A stretch of DNA of 64,000 bases from Scortum barcoo. Its lineage: Eukaryota > Chordata > Actinopteri > Centrarchiformes > Terapontidae. Positions 51,957 to 63,600 of the stretch are shown piece after piece (position 1 is the first letter of the stretch; each line of letters begins with the position of its first letter). The notes beneath the pieces are model-generated. The model had not been told where the DNA came from. It did not search any database and saw only the letters and a list, made by a program, of their open reading frames with translations. The translations under genes were made by a program, and so were the position numbers. The stretch covers positions 14,467,752 to 14,531,751 of the forward strand of contig CM041548.1 in NCBI GenBank assembly GCA_023238725.1, in the 5' to 3' direction.

Positions 51957-52558
51957 TGAAAGAATAGTTTAGCATTTTGGCAAATATACTTATTTGCTCT
52001 GTTTTTATGTGTTCGGGAGATGCATCAGAGGAGGTTTTGTTGTTTCACAAGTCTGAGGCCAAAACACTGTAGACGTTGTCTGTCTGAATACAACTTTATA
52101 CTGCCTGCGATGGAAGAATTAGTTGAACAGGGAACCCCAACTTCACCCCACATTGGGAGTGCTGCTGGTAACCTTATACTTTAGAAAAAGGCTCAAGTAG
52201 CCTGAATTAGTGACTTTTGCGGTGTTATGTATTTAGAGTGACACCAGACACAAACTATTGACAATATTTCACATTAATCTCACTGATAATGCTGTCAGTA
52301 ATGTTTTTTTTTTTCATCTTCTTTGTTGATACCTCTGTGCTTCCTTTTGTAAACAGGTTTGCTTGTCATTATGGTTTTAGCAATATGATATGATATGATA
52401 TGATATGATAGTTAAGAGGAGTTAAACACTGAAACAATGCCTTGCCCTTACCTTGTCCTGACCCCTGCTTTGTCCAGAGACATGAGATTGAGATCTATCG
52501 TCTCACTAACTCTCTGAAACAAGACTGATTTCACAGAATATTGAACTAAGCCTTTAAG
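51957..52558. mobile_element. Possible decayed foldback repeat
   Basis: The left end AAGAATAGTTTAGCATTTTGG, continuing into GCAAATATACTTATTTGCT, resembles the arm of the element at 37150. A weakly matching inverted right end (TATTGAACTAAGCCTTTAAG) occurs near 52540. The interior is not convincing. Confidence 0.3.
52385..52411. repeat. (ATGAT)5 microsatellite
   Basis: Five perfect pentanucleotide units of ATGAT lie in gene-free DNA. Confidence 0.85.
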
Positions 52559-54721
52559 ACAGCATGTCTTCTGTTTGACCGTGAATATGGAAGAGAAAGG
52601 AAGAGTCAACTATTGTTTTATCACTAAAAGTGAATATAAAAAATGCAGACATTTTCTATTAAGTTGTATTCATTTATTTTTTAATAATATTGCTTTACAG
52701 GTTTTATTGATACAGAATAAACAAAGGAAACAGACTCACATTCAAGCAAGGCTTCTGTGCAAGAATCTACTTTACATTTCATTTTTTGAAAATATTATGA
52801 TGATTTTCAAACACCATGGAATGATTTCTTTTGATGTCTTTTCTCAATTATACATCTTCACTCTCCCACTCACTCACACCTCCTCTCCGTCATTCCCTTT
52901 CATCTGAATCTCAGTTTCTCCGCTCTGACCCTCTATCACCACCACATAACACTGAGTAAATCAGCAGTCATTTATACAGTTCCTGATTCCAACACGCTGG
53001 TTTACCAGGTAAACACATAAAGATCACAATGATCTCATTTGGTGTCCTGAAACGGAGCAGATCCTGTTACATGTGACCTCCACTCCTCTCCGATTTCCCC
53101 TGCCGGCCGCCTCACATTCGACATTCATTCACCTGATGCCATCGACCCATACAGAGGGCACGGGATTTGTTTGGTGTTAGTTTAGTCCAAGGAATCAGCA
53201 AACAGCACTGAGAGATCAATTCACTCTGAGTGTAATGACTATTGATTCTGTAGGAGCAGAGAGACAGAGAGGGAGCTGAATGTATTTAGATAAAATAATG
53301 CTTTGCTCTCTCACGCTACGCTGAGCTTCTCCTCTGCTGTCGGGTGAACCGGCAGAGGGCTGGATGTGCATCTCAAGTGCACACACACACACACACACAC
53401 ACAGAGGCTTGCACACACAAGTTACATGTCAGCATGTGAGGGACGTACACCTCCTTTACACAACAACAGGTTACACCATAGTCACAGAAATACTTGTTTC
53501 TGATTGGCCTGCACCTTTTTGATAAATTGATTCTTGAGTTATATGTTCATCCACCTGTTTTTATTCATGTTTGAACATAAAACATCTCTGTGCAAGTTAG
53601 TAAAATGGCAAAATATTGGATAAAATAGTAAAGAGTCACTGATGCTCACTTAGTTGCAGACATTTGCTTCAACTTGTTGTAACACTGGTATGTTCCTCAA
53701 GGTTCCTTCTTTTAAAAAAAATTGTGCGTGCTTTCATTAAATAAAATTCATAAAATGTCCAAATATTTTGTTGAAACACTCTCAGCCCAAATAGATGTGT
53801 TTTCGCTGCCTGGAGCTAATCTGTGTGTTTTGGGTCTGCAGTGCATACTTTCTGTTTTTAGTGTGAACATAAGAGTTGAACTGAAAGGCACTCACTATAT
53901 TAACATTAAATGGATGAAGGTTTGCACTTTGCTTGATTTGTTTTCTTCTATAAATGCATACAGTATGAACAGGATCATGGCCTCCCAAGGTTCCTAATTT
54001 ATAAATTAACTGACTCACATTTTGGCATTTCCTCCCTCTATAAGCCCAGACTGGAACATTTTTTTAGAGATTAATATTGCTTAAAATGCCAGACAAGATT
54101 CTGGATTGTGTCTACAGGGTATAAAGGAAAATACAGTACATGATGTATTCTTTTAGTTTTTTTGTTTATACATTATAACCTTTGCTCCGTAGAGAAAAAT
54201 CAAAGAAGAAGTGTGCACTGCTATAGGGAAACAAATGAAAGGCTCCATGTGATGCTGTCTGTCGTTGTTGAATGTCCTTTGCTACGTGGCGGCTCTGACC
54301 TTGACTGGCTCTGTTGATCGTATGTGCTGGTCCACCAGGAGTTGCTGGTAAATTAACCCGGGATTTCTCAGATTTGACCAGTTGAAAGCACACTACAGAG
54401 TCGTGATTTCAAAGGTGAGTCAGTCTCTTTCTGCTGCTGTGCTTCCGTCCCTCCTCTTCTCCGTATACTTCCTCTGATGTGTCATCACAGCCAAGAAATC
54501 CCTCATGTATTAAACGGTTGAAAGACCTTTCTGCTTCATGGGCTGATTTTTTCTCCTCTGAGCCTCTTCTCTTAACCCCTTTTCTCCACCCATGTCTCTC
54601 TTCTTCTGTCTCCTTTTTTTTCTCCGCCTGAGGTTTTCTTTAAACCTCTCTCTCTTCATTTGTCTCTCCCCAAGAGCAAAATCTGCAGACTCACCTGGTC
54701 TCAAAATTGAATGTGTGTTTA

Positions 54722-54751
54722 TGTGTTTGTGTGTGTGTGTGTGTGTGTGAT

Positions 54752-54786
<35 letters not shown>

Positions 54787-54910
54787 GCCCTGACAAGCTT
54801 TGTTGGGTCATGAATCTTTTACCCTTACCAGTCAGCACAAATCCCCTGAAATCCCCAGACACTGACTGACACACACACATGACACACACACACACACATG
54901 CACACACACT

Positions 54911-54946
<36 letters not shown>
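54722..54946. repeat. Long inverted (TG)n / (CA)n pair
   Basis: A TG-rich tract at 54722-54784 is followed, after about 85 unique bases, by a CA-rich tract at 54869-54946. The tracts are complementary over 60 bases or more. Confidence 0.85.
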
Positions 54947-54947
<1 letters not shown>

Positions 54948-57659
54948 GGCAAGACAAACAGCTCCTGACGGCGTGTTTCGCTTTGGTGATCCGCTATATG
55001 TTAACTTTGTTAGAGAGACTGGTAAGAAGACAAATAGAGAACCAGGAAGCTGGAAAGGTAAAATATCTGAAAAGAGAAGCAAGAGAAGGGAGTGAAAAAT
55101 GAAACAGAAAATGCTGAAGTGAAAAGAGAGACAGAGCAGGAAATCTTGTTGGGAGGAGGAGAGAAGAGCGAGGGAAGGAGGAGGAGAGCAGGAGAGCTGG
55201 ACAGGAGAGAAAGGTGTGAGCTTATCTCACTGGCCAGGCTTCAGCGAGGTCACTCTGCAGACTGACTGAGGAAGGAGGTGTAGTCACTCCACAGAATGAC
55301 TCAGAGGAGAGAGTGAGCGAGAGTTTAAAAAAAAAAAAAAAAAATTCAAATGCTTGTATCTGCCGGGGGTTGACAGAATTTGGTAAACATCTCATGAAAA
55401 AGGACACAAGTACAAACTCTACCACAAAGGTTGGACGTCTTGGCTTGAATGCTAATTTGTGGCCTTTAAGGATTTGGTTGCTGAGTTTTCTAATCAACAA
55501 GAGACAACAAGTTGCCTGCATGTCACAGAAAAATGGCACAAGATGTCACACAAAAAGCCCCTTTTGTGTTTTCTATCAAAATAGTGTTTTTAGCCATGTC
55601 ACAAAATGTTCAAATTTAATGTACTAAACAACACACTTCATTTGTTTTTCCACAATATCAGCTAGTGGTATCTGAAGCTTGATTATTGTTTAAACAGTTA
55701 CATCAGCAACTCACAGCACTTTGTGAAGGTTACTGAAAGACTGTGGTCAAACACAATTTGTTTAAGCAAAGCCATGCTTTTTTTGCCTAAAGTAAACCAT
55801 ATATATATATACACACACATAATTTAAATTTTGATAAACAAGACTCATTTAAACATACATATGGCACCAACCAGACAATACGTGTGTTTCCATCCACCGG
55901 TTTTTATGTACATTTTCAATTTACTCATATACATGCAGATCTGGTAAAAAAACAAAGTGCAACAATAACAGACTAACCTAATAAAAAATTATATATATGA
56001 AACAATGGTGGATGGACACAAATCTGGTCCAACTGCGTGCATTTGAGTGGAAACCTGGTTAATATGCATCACAGAGTCATCAAATGAAAGACATACTATA
56101 TAGTCTGTGGTGGCTGAATGAATGAATACTGGCATTCAACTTAAAATCATTTACTTTTGAGGGGTTTGTAATGATGATGTAATTAGTTCAAAGTTTTTTT
56201 CATAAAGTGTCCACATTATGTTGTCTACCACCTGAATGCTGCTTCGCCGATTTGAAAGTTTTCCATCAAAACCCATTAAAACTTAATTTAATCCAATACC
56301 TGTACTTCTGGGTGAGCCAAAACAAATCTGTGTGAAATTACGGCAGAATTCACTATCTGTTAATTGAAGCAGTCATTTTGTAATTTCCTCTTTTGGCTTC
56401 TCCCCCCCTGTCAGCCTGCCTTGTCCACTTCTACTTCAGTCACTGATTTCCTGTGTTTCCCCAAAGACTTTTAACAAAAGCCTCAGAGCTGTGTATATGA
56501 GAATAATGAACAAGGGAGAGGGATGAGATAGTGATGCCGTGTGCCGTCCCCAGGTTGCCCAAATTACTGTACAAAAATGCTGTCACATAGTGTTGTTTCT
56601 CACACGTTACAGAGCTGACAGATCTACAAAAAATTGCAAGCTGTTGCTGCACTGTATTCTTGTCTATTTAGGCAAAATGCTGGTGAAGAAAGTGTTATAT
56701 CTGCTGGTTCTGCAACAGATTTCTCCCTGTAATTGGCGAATGTTGGTAAAAATCCTGAATCCAGAAAGAAGTCCTTGTTCTTTCTTTCAGAGGGACTGAC
56801 ACAAACCTGATGCTTATTGATGACTTAGTGGAATAGGAACATGTTTTGACCATTAAAATGATTGTAGCTATGCTGCAGATGTCTCTATGATATGTCACGT
56901 CATCACATTTAGGCTGCTGTCCACAGAAAGCAGAAAAACCACAGCTCTCTGAAACAAATTGCAACATGCCTTCACTAACTGAAAGCTGTTTCTTGTCTGC
57001 AGTAAAATGCTCTAAGGCTGAATTTCCTTTGTGTCCGTCTCATGCCATTAAAGACTCATTTGAATGCCAAATTCTTAAGTAACTCCTTGTGCCAAAGATC
57101 TTCACAGTGCATATAATTTTTGTTAAGAAGCCAAAGCTGAATTGCCAGATATTCATCAGCCTCTGGCAAAAATGTTCTCTCCAGCTGAACAAAACACAAG
57201 ATGAGTTGCCTGTCAATTTTTAACTAACCAACCACAATGAATTTCTTAGTACTTAAAGGTCATTAAACATACATAAAAGACTGGGAGTCACACTGAGGAG
57301 GAGGACATTTGTGAAAGGCTGAGAGGTTATATATATATATTATATATATAGCATATTATGTCATTACTGAAAAATGATGCAAAAGCTGTTATTAATGGTT
57401 CTAGTTATTGGTTTGTCAGTGGTCAGTCTGGGGGAAACTAGTAGATTGCAGGCAAAAGTGAGAGCATCTTGAAGCAATTCCAATCACAGTTAGATCAAAT
57501 GGCCCCACAGATAATTTTCCTCCAACTTTCATGTCATTGTTTTTGGATTTATGGCCTTTAATTTTACCATTTTGGTTCACTCTCGTTGCTCTCTCAGCAT
57601 CTTTTCTTTGGTCCAAGCAGCTCTTTTGGCCGAAAAGAAAGCTCTGATAATTCGGACTA

Positions 57660-57775
57660 ATTGGTGAACATAGAGAAGCATTTAGCAGCTAAAGAGCCAG
57701 TTTTTTTCCCTCAGGAGCTGGTGGAGACTAAAACCAGAGCTAAAACGCAGCGAGTACTTCACCTGCATTCAATGG
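57660..57775 (+). repeat. Dispersed repeat, copy B
   Basis: The plus strand reads TTGGTGAACATAGAGAAGCA, then TTTAGCAGCTAAAGAGCC, then GGTGGAGACTAAAACCAGAG. It aligns with the minus strand of 42005-42120. The two copies are 15 kb apart in opposite orientation. Confidence 0.6.
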
Positions 57776-58437
57776 GTGGCCAAATGAAGGCTCTGAATAA
57801 ATTATGATGTTGTCTTATAACTATAAATTATATATAAGGTTTTAATAAGTCAGTGTCGTTTACATCTTGTCTCTGCTGCCCAAATTACCCAAATGGGTAA
57901 GAAATTGGTTCATGCAAGTTTAAGGCTGGAGAGAGCAGATTTAAAAATGTTAATTCTTGAAAAGCATTGATCTAATTTCCATTTTTGTATCGCACTTGTT
58001 TGTAAATCTTCTCTGGGACTCCCAGTTTAGGGCACAGGTGTGTGAATGTTTTCGGTCAAGATGAAATCCAACATGCAAGTTTTCAGGCATTTTGCTGCAG
58101 TAACATGTTTTATATTTAGATGTCTCCGTGGCACCCGAGGCTGGTTCTGTTCAATTCACATTATTTATATGTTGTGGATTCAAGTCTCTCTTGTGATCTC
58201 TGCTGTGTGTCATCTCCACCCCGCCTTGCCTCATCTTTCCCGTCACTGTACGCTGTCAAACGCTGAGGAAATACCATAAACACTAACAGTTCCCCTCCCA
58301 CTCCTCCTCTAAATGAAGCGGAGAAAGATTAAAAACAACCAAATGATCCAAATGCCGAATAGTTTTGCTGCTGAAAGGGGGAAAAAAATGGCAAAAAGAC
58401 ACCCTGACAGCTTCACATGGGGGAGTCCTGAGTAAAC

Positions 58438-58466
58438 AAACGCTGATCCAGAAAACGCTGATCCAG
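58438..58466. repeat. 15-bp tandem duplication
   Basis: AAACGCTGATCCAG is followed directly by AAAACGCTGATCCAG, a recent two-copy duplication in otherwise unique DNA. Confidence 0.8.
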
Positions 58467-60187
58467 CCTTTCCTGGGCTCCCTCGATGCAATCTCTCCCC
58501 TCCTCTCTTCATCTGTTCATTAAGGTCAACCTGCTCTATTGGTGCGAGTGGGGAGAGACGGTGAGGAAGAGGAGGAAGATGAGATGTAAGAGGATTGTGG
58601 ATGGAGCTAATTAGGGTAGTAGGAGGCGAGAGAGGGAACAGATGAGAGAGGGAGAAAGAGAAAAGGAACGGAAGTCAGATGAGGGGGGTAAAATGGGGGA
58701 AAGGGGGAGAGGTAGATACTGAAAAAGAAAGAGTGGGCAGGTGAATTTGCTCAGTTAGCTCCCTGGTGTTTAATATCACTCTCCCACGCTTTCTCTCCCC
58801 CACCTTTCACTGTCATTCTCACCCTTACCTCCACCCCCCCCCCCGTTCATTTATCCTCCTCTCCATCTCTCTTTAATATCCCCTCTTTCTTCCCACTTCC
58901 TTCTCCCCCTCCATCCCTCTGCTCCTCTTTCTTTCCCCCCCTGTTCCCCTCAGTCGACTGATTTTCTCTGTTTCACACCTCCGCTATCAGAGGGGACTGG
59001 CCAGATGGATGCAGGTGTGTGTGTGTGAGGAAGAAGGCAGTGCTGCAGAGGCAGAAGAGCATGACTAATCCTCAGGACACACACACACACACAGATTAAC
59101 ACACACAAACACACACTGAAGTTGGCACTCGCATAAACACCATTTTCCCAGCGTTGTGCTGACCTGCCAGTGTACTTAGCTGCTGCCCAGGTAATTTTTC
59201 ATTCAAATTGACCAGGTGCATAAAGATGGCAGCCTCTTGAAAAGGCAGTTTCAGTCCTCCCGGCCCATCACCATGATGCAGTTCCAGCATTTTCTTCCAA
59301 ACGTGCAGCGCAGATGTGAACACTGGCACTTTGACGTATTCCGGTTCTGAGCTTTCATGAAATCCTAAAGATTGGCGCAGTTAGCAATTCCCTAATAACC
59401 AGTCTGTCATTTTATTTTATTTTTTGCTGACTCACTGGCTTGACATCAACCCTCATGGAGTTTTTCTGTTACATGTACATACTGTAATAGATGTTGTAGT
59501 GGGACTTAACCTCTGGGCTGTATGACTGGATGGATAAAACCTTGATCAGCTCAGCTATACCACATTGTGGGTGCAGTCAGCAAAGCCGTGCGAGATGCAC
59601 ACAGTCTACCTTCCTACCTACATGCAGTGCAGGGCTGCAGATTTCATGCCAGCCTCTTTATTCAAGACTGCAAGCTGGTCAGCGTGCCATGTTCGTGACA
59701 GATTTTGGTGACATTAGTTATCAGAAACTACAGAGTACCCCATATAATCCATTAAAATACAGTTGTCAGTGTTGATACTGTTCAGCTTCGATATTTGTCT
59801 TGTTTTTTCATAATCCCAAAGGTAGTTCCTGCTTACGGCCAGCAAAGAACATTTTTTGCGAATTTTGTGGACTTTATGGTCTTTCTTTTATACCTTTCCC
59901 TTGCTTATATACAGTAATTTTCTTTTCTAAAATGCTACCAGCTCTTATGTTGCTTTATATGTGTATGTTTTATTAACATTTATCAGTATGGAAATGCAGA
60001 GATAAATTTGGAAATGTGGATTGTGAAAAATTTCTGCAATTGTTCACAATATGAAGAATACGTACAAAAACACTAACCCGAGATTTGCAAATTTGTTTTT
60101 AATGTTTCATATTAAGTCAAATTTTAGACTTTACCTTATTGTAATGTTCAGTGTTCACGGGGGTCCCGGGGCTTTGCTCAGAGTTAG

Positions 60188-60250
60188 CCCAGTTCAGCTC
60201 GGTTCAGTTCGGTTTGGCTCGATTCAGTTTGGTTCAGTGTAGTTCTGTTC
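60188..60250. repeat. Degenerate GGTTCAGTTC minisatellite
   Basis: About six ten-base units of the type GGTTCAGTTC/GGTTTGGCTC run in tandem with point differences. Confidence 0.7.
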
Positions 60251-60411
60251 ATCAGCGTGAATCAGTGTTGTTGATGTTGCTAAACTCATCTAGTTGTGAA
60301 GTGTAGCAGAATCAATTACACGGCTAGATGCTCCCAATTAGACTAGGCTGATCAATGTCAGCCAAGATCACTGCATAATCTCTCTCTGTCTCACACACTA
60401 ACACACACTCA

Positions 60412-60590
60412 CGCACACACACACACACACAGACTGCATAGATGATTTGATAATTAAATCAATCTGAACAACTAGAGCTTCACTAATGAAGCAATGATCT
60501 CAGATGAAATTCATCTGAGATCAGTGAGGGAAAAAAAGCCTGTGTGTGTGTGTTTGTCGACATGATTGTGTGTGTGTGCGGTGTGTGTGG
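60412..60590. repeat. Perfect palindrome between CA and TG tracts
   Basis: At 60495-60523, TGATCTCAGATGAA and its exact reverse complement TTCATCTGAGATCA are separated by one A. A CA tract (60412-60431) lies to the left and TG tracts (60540-60553 and 60568-60590) to the right, so the outer sequences are also mutually complementary. Confidence 0.85.
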
Positions 60591-61335
60591 GACAGATTGT
60601 TGTTTTGATTTTAGTCATCATTTAGGTGTGATCGCACTTTTCCCCCGTGCATGAGAGGCTGACAGTCAAAGAAAGTGAGACACATGAAGCAGAGGACGAC
60701 AGAGCAGGATGAAGTTGGGGGAAAAAAGAAAGACAGATTAAAGGTGTGACACAGTCAACAGGCACACGTGTTTTAGAGGAGAAAACACCTGTCAGAGTGT
60801 TTGCAGAAAGTTCAGGCTGGTTCATTTTGTGAGCACACCTGAGAAAACCTTGCAAAGAGACATAAATGGTCTCTCACTGTTCATGAAAATATCAAACGTG
60901 TCTATATATCGATGGGGACATCCCAGATGCCAGATGAGGTCAGGGGCAATTAAAGAGGGGTGTGTTGACCTTGTTGCAGCAGGAGGGCAACAACGCTCCA
61001 TAATGACTCTGCTGACATGTGAATTCAACAAACTGGTCTGGGTCTGCGTCCAAATAAGGCAGAGGGTGTCATTTGTGATGATGCATTTTATGTCAACTAG
61101 TAATGATCGGTTTGCCAGAACTGAAGAGGGGAGCAGCCACAGAGTGGGCTAAGAGTGGAGCAAAACCCTAAAAGGCGTCCAAGAAAAGCTTCTGATGTTC
61201 CAGATAAAAAACAAGCTCTGTGTTCAGAGGAAGGATTACAGTCCAAAACCGAAAACAGCTATGTAGCTATTGCATTTAATCCACCTATATAATGGATTAT
61301 CAGGACTGTGGAAATTTATCTTAAAATATATATCA

Positions 61336-61400
<65 letters not shown>
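61336..61400. repeat. (AT)32 microsatellite
   Basis: This is an uninterrupted AT dinucleotide run of about 65 bases, the longest pure AT tract in the window. Such self-complementary tracts readily extrude as cruciforms and are unstable in length. Confidence 0.9.
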
Positions 61401-61403
<3 letters not shown>

Positions 61404-62962
61404 CATTCATTTTATGTGAGAATTTCTCCTTTTTCTCACTGAGATGATATATTAAAAAACTTACTGCAAACAAACTATAATCATGCTTTTTGGCCCAGGC
61501 TAAACAAGTACTCAGGTCTCAAGGACTCAAGACCCCTAGTTTTGTGCACAAATGCATTTCAGCCAGAGACACACAGAGACTCATGAACTGACCATTTATA
61601 TCAGAAACGGCTTGGCACTTTGAACTAAACTGAACACATTTCCCCTCACCTTGCTGAACAAAACAAACATTTAGTGGAGAAAAGTGCACAGTTAATGTCC
61701 GTTTGCAGGATAGAAAGCTCATTACCTGCTCAGCTGCAGCACATTAAACAGCATGTAAAGGGTAACTGCAAATGTCACTTCAGTCTGGATAGATGTTAGT
61801 GAGTTTGTTCAACACCACTAACAACACGATATGTCCGTATGTGCGATACAGAACAAGTTCATCTATCATTCCCATATTGCTGCTCAGACTGAGGAATAAA
61901 GGATTATTTATGATACTCTCTCACTTTTCACTCAACAGTTAAACTAAAAAAGACACAGGTGTAATTTTTGACAGCAAAAAGGGACAACTAAATGTGACAA
62001 TTGCACCAGCTCCGTGAGCAGACATACAACAATCAACATGTGTCAACTTAAAATCAACTCTTTTTAACAGTTTTTCTCAAAAGAGTCTGTTCCATAAGAG
62101 TTGCTAGATTCACTCATAATGCTGAAGAAGTGCAGTAAATGTGGTCCTTCAGCTTTCTGGAACACGCTGGTTTCACTCATCTTTTTTTTTTTTTTTTTTG
62201 CACAAATTTGTTTTGAGGTCTGTTGTGCCGCACTGCTAAAATATCTCTCCAGGAAATCCAAACGTTTTACCAAACCTGATGATATTTTTTTCATCTTTCT
62301 TTCAAACTCAGTCTCTGCCATTTTCCAGTGGGTGCTCCAGCAGGTAGTTAAAAAGCACCAAGTTACAAACTGCTGGGTTGAGTCAGAGAGGGACGGCTGA
62401 CTTAATCAGTCTCCTGTTAAAAATGACATTTCCACCTCTCTCTCTCCATTCTTCTTTCTCTTCCTCTTCATGTCTACAGAGAAGATGGAGTTGGAGATGT
62501 GACATCCTGTCCTCAGTCTGAGTAGAAACAGACTGATGTTCCCAATTAAAAACCTCCAGCCAACTATTTCTTTGTCTTCCTTTATTTTATTGCCTCTTCA
62601 GTCTCAGTTTCTTTTTCCTATTTTATCTCCACATTTTCTCCTCTGTTTCCTTTCTTTGTTTTTTCTTTATATTTCATTCCGTCCTCACATTTCTTTCTAC
62701 CCCTCCTACTCCCACTTTACATTTTCCCATGTTACACCGTGCCTGTCTGCCTCTTTCACCCCCATCACCAGCCCTCTGTCATCTGATCAGTAGAATTAAT
62801 GGCTTTATTTCCATCGTATCACCATGGTGATGAATCATGTCGTTAATCATCATATCGCCGGGGTGACGGATCATGTCATTAATCAGGATTATTTTTTTCT
62901 TTCCTGAAGCAGCATGTTAAAGAAAGCAAACCACACGTTGGTGATTAGCAATTAACAAAACT

Positions 62963-62972
<10 letters not shown>

Positions 62973-63029
<57 letters not shown>
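62973..63029. repeat. (CA)28 microsatellite
   Basis: A long pure CA tract, preceded by CT repeats, ends in CACAG directly against an exon-like open segment. A second CA tract is at 63161-63186. Confidence 0.9.
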
Positions 63030-63030
<1 letters not shown>

Positions 63031-63032
<2 letters not shown>

Positions 63033-63111
63033 CGGAGGCATCCCGCCGAGTTGGAGCATAGCCAGGCAGCAGAGTGACTTCATCGCTGTTGGCTTAATCA
63101 AACTGTCACTG
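63031..63111 (+). other. Exon-like open segment, unidentified
   Basis: The 81-base segment is preceded by a pyrimidine/CA tract ending in AG and followed by GTAAGA, a good splice donor. It is exactly 27 codons, open in only one of the three forward frames, starting TGGIPPSWSIARQQ and ending KLSL. I do not recognise the peptide, and no neighbouring exon was found in the window. The acceptor is weak because it is embedded in a CA microsatellite. Confidence 0.2.
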
Positions 63112-63339
63112 GTAAGATCAGAGCATACACACACATGCACACAAGTCCATGCTACATAAACACACACACACACACACACACACACAAAACCACTCATGCC
63201 AAAGAAAGAGAGATGGAGTATGACAGAAAGGCCCAACCAACGACTGGGAACTGAACAAAAAGCAGAAAATACATTTCTTACCACCTGGATATTTATATAT
63301 TTTTACTTACAGGCTGTGAAAACATTATACACATAACAT

Positions 63340-63600
63340 ATAAAGTAGTAAAAATGAGCTCAACCTTAAACACCTACAGCAGTAAAATGACAAATACACA
63401 ATTAATGCAGCTTTAATGTCAATGCAGAAAAATCAGATACAGTAAAACAATGTCAGGTAGTATTTTCTGCAGAATGAGTACTTTTTATTTTGATACTTAA
63501 ATTATATTTTTCTGATCATGCTTACATACTTTTACTTAAGTAAGGACTTTTACTTTTTGCAGTGTGGCACTGTATTAGCACTTTACTTAAACTTATTTCA
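63340..63600. mobile_element. AGTGG-family teleost repeat, copy 2 (partial)
   Basis: Phrases such as CTACAGCAGTAAAATGACAA, GAATGAGTACTTTTTATTTT and ACATACTTTTACTTAAGTAA match the family of the 24584-25119 copy in the same orientation. The left part is missing. Confidence 0.6.

Noticed and set aside
54722..54952. Open frames made of Val-Cys or His-Thr repeats
   Set aside because: These are translations of TG/CA microsatellites, not genes.
59096..59329. 77-codon minus-strand frame with a fairly protein-like look
   Set aside because: It ends in a CA microsatellite, has no splice partner and no recognisable family. The underlying DNA could be a conserved non-coding element, but I cannot show that by eye.
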